Below, piece after piece: positions 51,904 through 57,611 of a stretch of DNA of 57,611 nucleotides; position 1 is the stretch's first letter; every line of letters starts with the position of its first letter. The notes under the pieces are model-generated. The model saw nothing but the letters and a program-made list of their open reading frames with translations, did no database searches and had not been told where the DNA came from. The DNA lies in the NCBI GenBank assembly GCA_003599345.1, contig QZJP01000049.1, forward strand, positions 1 to 57,611, in the 5' to 3' direction. The translations under genes and the position numbers were made by a program. The DNA is from Bacillota bacterium (GTDB lineage Bacteria > Bacillota > Sulfobacillia > UBA995 > UBA9673).

Positions 51904-52618
51904 CCCCGAACCGCGCTCCGGCTTCATGAGGTTTCGCCCACTGACAGGGCGCGAGCAGGTCGTCCTGGTCGTGCTCTTCCTCATCCTCTACGCCGTGGCC
52001 TTCGGTCTTTGGGTCTACCGGCCCTTCACCGAGACCATATCCGACCTCAGAGACAGGCTCACGGTCGAGCGTGAGAAACTCATGGCAGCCCAAGCCATCT
52101 TCCACCGTCTCGACGACATCAACGCCAGGATAGCCGAGCTCAACGCGGCCGTGGCCGAACTCGACCTCCTGGTGCCCGGCAATAGCCGGCAGGCGCACTT
52201 CCTCTACGCCTGCGGGCAGTGGGAGCGCCTGACCGGCGCTCGGGTCCGGGAAATGGTCTTCACGGCCCCGTCCGACATCGGCGGCTACGAGGAGTACATG
52301 GTGACGTTCACGGTAGTCGGGAGCTACACGGCCCAGGTCAAGTTCCTCGCAGAGCTCGAGGGGATGGACAGGCTGGTCAGGGTGGACAACGTCTCTCTCC
52401 TGCCGACCGACGCCACCCAGGCCGGCACGGGTGGCGGCGAGGACGGGGGCGGCGCGGGCGGGGGGCAGCAGTATGCCACCGCCGACGTGGTAACCGCCCG
52501 CTACGTGGTTCACCTCTTCGTCGACCCGAGTAAGGCCGCGCAGGCCGCCGCCGAGAGCCCCGGCGAAGGCTTGACCTTCACGCTCTCGGAGGGCCGCTCG
52601 ACGCCCTTCATCCCCTAG
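51896..52618 (+). CDS. pilO: Type IV pilus alignment protein PilO
   Basis: The 240-residue protein has a short cytosolic N-terminus, one membrane segment (VVLVVLFLILYAVAFGLWVY), a coiled coil (LRDRLTVEREKLMAAQAIFHRL) and a ferredoxin-like domain ending in VTFTVVGSYTAQVKFLAELEGMDRLVRVDNVSL, all typical of PilO. A Gly-rich insertion (GGGEDGGGAGGGQQ) precedes the last strand. It forms a heterodimer with PilN. The GTG start is within pilN. Confidence 0.92.
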   Translation: MASPEPRSGFMRFRPLTGREQVVLVVLFLILYAVAFGLWVYRPFTETISDLRDRLTVEREKLMAAQAIFHRLDDINARIAELNAAVAELDLLVPGNSRQAHFLYACGQWERLTGARVREMVFTAPSDIGGYEEYMVTFTVVGSYTAQVKFLAELEGMDRLVRVDNVSLLPTDATQAGTGGGEDGGGAGGGQQYATADVVTARYVVHLFVDPSKAAQAAAESPGEGLTFTLSEGRSTPFIP

Positions 52619-52842
52619 CCCGGTCTCGCCCGCCCGCCCAGGCCGTCCGCCTGCCAGGTCCCGGCCGCGCATCGTTAGACCCCGGAAAGCCCTGTCGCTT
52701 CTCGCGGTCCCTGTCGCGCCTCCTCGATAAAAGCTGTGCCCGCCGACGGTTTTCACTGAAGGACGCAAGCCCATCGCCTCCGAATCGCCCCGCCTCGTCG
52801 GGAGAAGCCCCACGGGGCAAGGGTAGGGCGGAGGGGGGTGAG

Positions 52843-53562
52843 GTGTTGGTCCTTCACGCCTCGGGTCACGGCTCCGTCCGGACCGGCCCGGCCGCGCGCC
52901 GTCTAGGCCCACGGATGACCGCGCTGCTTGCGGCGGCGGCGGTGGGAGGTGTCGTACTGGTCGGAGCCCGGGCCATCGTGGCCACCGGGCCCCGAACCGT
53001 CCACTTCATCTACGTCCGCGAGGAGAACTCACTCGGCCTTGACAACCTGCCGCCGCCGGGGGGCGCCGCCGGCTCGTACCTCGACTCCTCGCGCGGGGTG
53101 GTTACCCTGCCGCCGGGCTCGGACCCGGTTTCCCGAGGGACGGGCGTGCTCGTCCTCAGAGAGACCTTCGCCGGTGGGGCGCTCGTCGAAGTCAAGGTTC
53201 TCTGCCTCGACGGGCTCAGCGGGGTTGTCGCCGGCCGGCAGGGGCCGGGCGCTCCGCCGGAGTGCGCTCTCCTAGCGGTGGATTTGTCCCTCTCACCGGC
53301 CGGCTCCGCGGGAAGCGGCAAGTGGTCCATCCGGGTGGAAACGCCGGTCGCGCCGGCGGCCGTGCTCGACCCCGGAAAGGAGTGGCGGCTGGCGGCCGTC
53401 CGCCGGGACGGCGAGGTCGTCCTCTTCGACGGAGGCGACCCGGGCTTCGCGGCGGAGGCCGTGGCGGCCTTTGCCGACGGCCGGCCGGTGAGCCTTCTGA
53501 GTGTCGTCAACTACGGGGCATGGGAAGCCGACAGGATAGAACTCTCGAGCTATGGGGGATAG
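52843..53562 (+). CDS. Secreted or membrane-anchored protein, unknown function
   Basis: The 239-residue product starts at GTG after GAGGGGGGTGAG. A membrane/signal segment (MTALLAAAAVGGVVLVGARAIV) lies near residue 26, and the rest is predicted to be outside the cell, with beta-rich segments such as TVHFIYVREENSLGLDNLPPPGG. It ends three bases before the next gene, so the two form a unit. The gap to pilO is 224 bp with no clear terminator, so it could be read from the pilus transcript. I do not recognise the family. Confidence 0.65.
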   Translation: MLVLHASGHGSVRTGPAARRLGPRMTALLAAAAVGGVVLVGARAIVATGPRTVHFIYVREENSLGLDNLPPPGGAAGSYLDSSRGVVTLPPGSDPVSRGTGVLVLRETFAGGALVEVKVLCLDGLSGVVAGRQGPGAPPECALLAVDLSLSPAGSAGSGKWSIRVETPVAPAAVLDPGKEWRLAAVRRDGEVVLFDGGDPGFAAEAVAAFADGRPVSLLSVVNYGAWEADRIELSSYGG

Positions 53563-53565
53563 GCG

Positions 53566-56382
53566 ATGCGCGGCGGGAATTACCTGCCCACTAAGGTCCG
53601 GTTTCGCTTGCGTCTAGTCTCCGCGGTAATCATCTGGGCCGTCGTCTTCTGCGCGGCGTCGCCCGGCGCGGCCGGCACGGGGTCCGACCCCACCGGAGGG
53701 AGGACTCCCGTCGTCCTCGTCCACGGGCTGACCTGTGGCGGCTCAAGGGTGTGGGGCGAGAGGTCGGGTTCAGGGAGGGGCCTGTACGCCGCCCTTCTCG
53801 GCGCGGGCTACGTCCCCGGACAGACCCTTTTCTGCTACGACTATGACAACCTGCCGGCCGCCGACTACGAAGCCCTAGCGAGGGTGGGGCTCGCGGCGAC
53901 GGTGGACCGGGTCCTCGCGGGCGGGGCGGCCTCCGGCACGCCGGGAGCCGGCGGCTTGGGGCGGTTCGACATGATAGCTTTCGGGACGGGGGCCCTGGTC
54001 GCCAGGTGCTGGGCGGCCACCGACCCCGCGGCCGGGAGCCTGAGGAACCTGGTTCTCATCGCCCCGCCCAACCACGGGATGTTCCAGGCCGACCTCCTCA
54101 AGGTGCTGTACCACACCGACCGCCTGGTGAAGCAGCCTGGGGCCGGCCCGGGTGGCGGCGCCGCCCCTGACGGCGGGTTCCCACCCAGGCCCCTTTTCGC
54201 GGGCGAGAACCAGTACGTGGCTGTGCGCGCCGGGCACTACCGCCTCCTCTACGGGGAATACGTCCTTCACGGCCGGATACTTGGCCAGGCGCCGGACGGG
54301 GCGCCACCGCCCACCTGGGAGGAATGGGTGGTCTCCGAGAGGCCGGAACTGGCCCGAGATCTTGTCTACGACTCCCAGGTCGAGCCCGACCCGCCGGGGG
54401 GCGGGCTGACCCTGGCCTACTACGAGATGCTCTCCCTGGAAGTAGGGCGCCAACTGTACCTGGCCGGGCTCGTCAGAAAGGAGAACAGGCCGGAGAGCGG
54501 GGCGGAGCCGCCCTCCCTCGATGGGCTCCTCGACGGTGACTGGGCGACCAGGCTGAAGGACTACCTCCTGCGTCTCGTCGTCGACTGGGGGACCCGGAAG
54601 GCCCGAGAGCTGTGGGCCAGGCACCGGTCGGGTATCGCCCTCACCATCGGCGAGCTCCTGACCGGGCTCGAACCCGGCGGCGCGGCCCTATCGAGATTGG
54701 TGCCGGAATACCTGGCTTTCCCCGGGGGGTCGGCCGCCCCGGTAGCGCCGCCGCCTGGAGTTGGACTGGTCCTCTGCAACGCGTTCCTCCACCGCCTCGG
54801 GTCGCGCGAGGCCGGGGCGCGCGGGAGCGATTCCCGCTACGTGACCGTGGCGGCCTCCTTCCCGGGGCTTCTGACCCTGCTCGGGCTCGACGTGGGGCCG
54901 AACGACCTCGTCATCGAGGCCGCGTCGGCGGTGGCCGAACCCCGACCGGCTGACGAGTTCCTCCTCGAAAGGGGGCTTCTCTGGGCCCACGGGCAGCTTC
55001 CGGGCAACGCCCGCCTCTTCGGTGACGTCCTCCGGGTCCTGGATAGGCCGGGGGCACGAGGCCCTGAAGGAAGTCCCGGAGGGGACGCTGAGGCCGGCCT
55101 GTCAGGCGGCGGCGCCGCGGCGCTGTGGAGTCCCGAGTACCGCGCGCTGGGGCTGGAGCCCGGACCCGTCGTGGTCCGGGTCGCAATCGGAGACCCCGCG
55201 GCGAGCGGCCTCGACGGGCTGAGACCGCTGGCCTGGCTCGCTGAAGACGGGGGCGCCCGGGAGGACCCGAGGCGGACGGGGCTAGAACCGGGCGCGGTGC
55301 CCGGCGTTGTTGACTGCATCGACCTTGCCCCCCAGGGGCGGGCCCTTGTGGGGACGCGCAGCCTGAATCTCTATGACGGGCTGGTCCTTGGTGTCCGGCT
55401 CGTGCCGGACCCTTCGGCGGGGCCCGGCTACCTCGTCATGGCCAGGTACCTCGGCCGTGATACCAGGGTGCCCTTCAACTACTCAGTGAGCCCGGCGGGA
55501 ACGGAAGGTTCGGCGAACCCGGAGGCAAGCCCAACGGACGACGCTGGCGACAGCGGCGACGCCGTCGACACCAGCGATGCCGGCGATACCGGCGGGCCGG
55601 GGGACACGGATGACACAGGCGACATGGGCGAGACAGGGGAATCGGGCGACGGGAGCTGCTCGCCTCCGGCAGGGACCGGCGACGGCCCGCGGACTCCTGG
55701 GGTGGAACCGCAAGCGGGTGCCGGCGGCCCGGACGGTTCTAGCGGGGAAGCGGTCCCAGGCCGGGCTGAGATAGTCCCGACGCTCGAACCGCCGCTCATC
55801 AATGTCATCAGGGTGACCAAGCTCACGACCGGCAAGCGGGAGGACCGCACGTATCATGCCGTATGGGAATGGGACTTCGGTGACGGGGAGCGGCTGACGG
55901 ATACGGACCCGACGCACACTCTGGTCACGGTCGAGCATACCTTTGCCGGCCCCGGGACCTACACCGTCCGGGCCAGGTCGATAGCCAACGACGGCCGTGT
56001 CCTCCGGGACCTCGAGTGGACGGTGGAGGCGACGGGGGGCTCGGGGCCGGGCGAGTCGGCGTTCACCTTCGAGGCCGAGACGATTGTCGAGCCCGTCGTG
56101 GTCCTCACGGTTGAAGGCCCGAAGAAGTGGGTGACCGGGAAGCCGGCCCGGTTCAAGGTGGTGGCCGAGGTCAGCTGGCCGCCGCGGACGCGCCGGCAGG
56201 TCATCCGGGCCTATCCGGGTTGGGAGTTCGATGTCGTGTGGGAGAAGCCCGGGACGTTCGAGGTCAGGGGAGCGGTGACCGTCAAGCAGAGCTACGAGTT
56301 CCCCGACCAGCGCATCACCGTCTACAACACCTACGTCACCGTGGTCACTGTTGAGGTGTTCACTCCCGGGCTGACCGAATAG
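53566..56382 (+). CDS. Exported lipase-like protein lacking the catalytic serine, with PKD-like domain
   Basis: The 938-residue protein has an N-terminal signal/membrane segment (SAVIIWAVVFCAASPGAAG). Residues about 45-190 look like an alpha/beta hydrolase of the lipase/PGAP1-like type (VVLVHGLTCGGS; FCYDYDNLPAADY; RFDMIAFGTGALVARCWA). The elbow, usually GHSMGG, reads AFGTGA, so the nucleophile position is Gly140. The middle has no recognised fold. A low-complexity Asp/Gly/Thr/Ser stretch (about residues 657-695) leads to a PKD-like domain (about residues 764-825) with WEWDFGDGE and HTFAGPGTYTVRARS, then a C-terminal beta domain. It probably functions as a surface binding protein rather than an active lipase. 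Confidence 0.72.
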   Translation: MRGGNYLPTKVRFRLRLVSAVIIWAVVFCAASPGAAGTGSDPTGGRTPVVLVHGLTCGGSRVWGERSGSGRGLYAALLGAGYVPGQTLFCYDYDNLPAADYEALARVGLAATVDRVLAGGAASGTPGAGGLGRFDMIAFGTGALVARCWAATDPAAGSLRNLVLIAPPNHGMFQADLLKVLYHTDRLVKQPGAGPGGGAAPDGGFPPRPLFAGENQYVAVRAGHYRLLYGEYVLHGRILGQAPDGAPPPTWEEWVVSERPELARDLVYDSQVEPDPPGGGLTLAYYEMLSLEVGRQLYLAGLVRKENRPESGAEPPSLDGLLDGDWATRLKDYLLRLVVDWGTRKARELWARHRSGIALTIGELLTGLEPGGAALSRLVPEYLAFPGGSAAPVAPPPGVGLVLCNAFLHRLGSREAGARGSDSRYVTVAASFPGLLTLLGLDVGPNDLVIEAASAVAEPRPADEFLLERGLLWAHGQLPGNARLFGDVLRVLDRPGARGPEGSPGGDAEAGLSGGGAAALWSPEYRALGLEPGPVVVRVAIGDPAASGLDGLRPLAWLAEDGGAREDPRRTGLEPGAVPGVVDCIDLAPQGRALVGTRSLNLYDGLVLGVRLVPDPSAGPGYLVMARYLGRDTRVPFNYSVSPAGTEGSANPEASPTDDAGDSGDAVDTSDAGDTGGPGDTDDTGDMGETGESGDGSCSPPAGTGDGPRTPGVEPQAGAGGPDGSSGEAVPGRAEIVPTLEPPLINVIRVTKLTTGKREDRTYHAVWEWDFGDGERLTDTDPTHTLVTVEHTFAGPGTYTVRARSIANDGRVLRDLEWTVEATGGSGPGESAFTFEAETIVEPVVVLTVEGPKKWVTGKPARFKVVAEVSWPPRTRRQVIRAYPGWEFDVVWEKPGTFEVRGAVTVKQSYEFPDQRITVYNTYVTVVTVEVFTPGLTE

Positions 56383-56404
56383 CCTCCGGTCCGCCGAGCG
56401 TGGG

Positions 56405-56441
56405 CGAGGACGGGACCCTTCCCGGTCGGGGCCCGTCCTCG
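56405..56441 (+). terminator. Hairpin terminator after the lipase-like gene
   Basis: CGAGGACGGG and CCCGTCCTCG form a perfect 10-bp stem 22 bases after the stop codon, followed by TCCCTTCCT. It marks the end of the transcript before the copper ATPase. Confidence 0.65.
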
Positions 56442-56526
56442 TCCCTTCCTCAAGAGGGAACCGCAACCGGCATGGGTAATCTAGTCGCGATGAATACGGC
56501 TGCCGGACGGCGACAGGAGGCCTGGC

Positions 56527-57611
56527 GTGGGACAACGCCTCGATGACGGAACGCGCGAGGCCTGCGAGACCATCGACATCCCCGTGAGGGGGATGACGTG
56601 CGCGGCCTGTGTGAGGCGTCTTGAGAAAGGGCTCAGCGCGGCCGAGGGCGTGATCGAAGCCAACGTCAACTTCGCGTCCGAGCGCGCTCGAGTCTCCTAC
56701 GACCCCGCCAGAACCGATTCCGAGCGGCTGGCCGGGGTCATCCGGTCCATCGGCTACGAGCCGGTGATGCTCAGGAGCCGGGCCGCGGGTGAGGCTCCGG
56801 GCGCCGACCTCACGGATGGGGACCCCGAGACGCGCGCCCGGGCGCGGGACATCCGCGATCTCCGTACCGTGCTCATCCTCAGTGGAGTCCTCTCGCTCCT
56901 CATCTTCGTCGGGTCTATGGCCATGATGGTGCCCGGGGTCCCGCACTTTCTGACGAAGCCCCTCGTGCTCCTGGCCCTGGCCACACCCGTCCAGTTCGGG
57001 GCCGGGTGGCGCTTCTACCGCGGCGCCGTCGCGGCCCTCAGGCATGGGGCCGCGGACATGAACGTCCTCATCGCCACGGGAACGTCGGCCGCCTACGGTT
57101 ACTCGGCGGTCGCCGCGCTGGCCCCCGGGGTGTTCCGGTCCGCCGGGCTGGAGCCTGCCACATACTTCGACTCCGCGGCGATGATAATCACCCTCATCCT
57201 GCTCGGCCGTTATCTCGAGGCCGTGGCCAAGGGGCGGGCCTCAGCGGCGGTCCGGCGCCTGCTCGAGCTCAGGCCTCTGACCGCCAAGTTGGTCCATGAG
57301 GACGGTCGGGAGGAAGAGATCCCCGCCGAGCGGGTCCAGCCCGGAAACAAGCTGGCCGTCCGGCCTGGTGAGAGGGTCCCCGTGGACGGGACAGTCCTGG
57401 AGGGGCGGTCCGCCGTCGATGAGTCGATGCTGACCGGTGAGAGCATACCCGTGGAGAAGTCACCCGGGGACGAACTCATCGGAGCCACCATCAACCTCAC
57501 GGGGTTTATGGTCATGCGGGCCGAGAAGGTCGGCCGGGACACCGCGCTGGCGCAGATCGTCGAGCTGGTGCGCCAGGCTCAAGGCCGAAAGGCGCCGGTC
57601 CAGCGGCTGGC
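56527..57611 (+). CDS. copA: Copper-translocating P-type ATPase, 3' end outside window
   Basis: This gene is missing from the ORF track because it has no stop in the window. GTG 56527 follows ACAGGAGG by six bases. The 361 visible residues include one heavy-metal-associated domain with GMTCAACV (residues about 23-30), then six of the membrane segments, and the actuator domain with [15 protein letters not shown] (the TGE motif). It also shows [20 protein letters not shown], typical of P1B ATPases. The CPC motif and phosphorylation site DKTGT lie beyond the end. It would export Cu(I) from the cytoplasm; silver or another soft metal is possible. Confidence 0.92.
   Translation, partial: MGQRLDDGTREACETIDIPVRGMTCAACVRRLEKGLSAAEGVIEANVNFASERARVSYDPARTDSERLAGVIRSIGYEPVMLRSRAAGEAPGADLTDGDPETRARARDIRDLRTVLILSGVLSLLIFVGSMAMMVPGVPHFLTKPLVLLALATPVQFGAGWRFYRGAVAALRHGAADMNVLIATGTSAAYGYSAVAALAPGVFRSAGLEPATYFDSAAMIITLILLGRYLEAVAKGRASAAVRRLLELRPLTAKLVHEDGREEEIPAERVQPGNKLAVRPGERVPVDGTVLEGRSAVDESMLTGESIPVEKSPGDELIGATINLTGFMVMRAEKVGRDTALAQIVELVRQAQGRKAPVQRL

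Noticed and set aside
52735-52800. GGACGCAAGCCC context resembling part of a c-di-GMP-I riboswitch near a pilus locus
   Set aside because: Only the short core is similar; the tetraloop, its receptor and the P1/P3 pairing could not be built. A covariance search (RF01051) would settle it.
55483-57045. 520-residue minus-strand ORF spanning the lipase-like gene end and copA
   Set aside because: No recognisable domain, Arg/Pro/Asp-rich antisense composition, and it crosses a terminator hairpin and two clear plus-strand genes.
1-57611. Defence islands, prophage, transposons or CRISPR arrays across the window
   Set aside because: No transposase, integrase, cas or phage structural motifs were found in the ORFs; the methyltransferase remnant has no restriction partner.

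Overview
This looks like a chromosomal segment of a high-GC, endospore-forming member of the Bacillota. The evidence is a complete GerA-type germinant receptor operon, a GerW/YtfJ-like spore protein, a YqfO-type Nif3 protein with the PII-like insertion, an SLH-anchored surface protein, SigA-like promoters and a bacterial type A RNase P RNA. GC content is high by eye and genes are dense. GTG and TTG starts and 4-base ATGA/GTGA overlaps are common. The genus cannot be named from the sequence. No CRISPR array, tRNA, rRNA operon or intact mobile element was found.

Layout. 1-3.6 kb: the 3' part of a large repeat-rich S-layer/SLH protein. 3.7-10.4 kb: housekeeping genes, namely type I pantothenate kinase, an unknown membrane protein, a phosphoribosyltransferase, Nif3-like, a zinc-ribbon coiled-coil protein and an RNase HI-threonine synthase fusion. 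10.5-11.6 kb: a GC-poorer patch with a truncated DNA methyltransferase. 11.6-17.6 kb: two separately regulated ABC-2 exporters (TetR-controlled on minus, MarR-controlled on plus) flanking a SAM methyltransferase. 17.9-18.4 kb: rnpB with a hairpin terminator. 18.4-24.5 kb: pyroglutamyl peptidase with an IscR-like Rrf2 regulator, a patatin-like phospholipase, a YihY/BrkB protein, unknown membrane proteins and an MFS transporter. 24.4-24.8 kb: a GerW/YtfJ-like gene that the ORF track misses because it seems to start at CTG.

25-28.5 kb: a second MFS transporter followed by a KtrB/KtrA potassium uptake pair. 28.5-32.9 kb: gerA-gerB-gerC. 33-41.8 kb: a 59-residue membrane protein, a penicillin-acylase-family hydrolase, a membrane alpha/beta hydrolase, lgt, a membrane-anchored phosphatase/phosphodiesterase and an MBL-fold hydrolase. 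41.9-42.5 kb: a frameshifted acetyltransferase pseudogene.

42.7-52.6 kb: a compact monoderm type IV pilus locus, pilB-pilT-pilC-pilin-pilM-pilN-pilO. The pilin has its own promoter, and PilM is fused to an unusual ~650-residue membrane and proline-rich N-terminal region. Two exported proteins of unknown role follow (52.8-56.4 kb). One is lipase-like with glycine where the catalytic serine should be, plus a PKD-like domain. The window ends inside a CopA-like copper P-type ATPase that is absent from the ORF track because it has no stop codon in the window.

The best candidates for something new are the PilM fusion with its two downstream exported proteins, the RNase HI-threonine synthase fusion and the CTG-started GerW-like gene. 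All assignments come from reading motifs by eye; no database search was possible.
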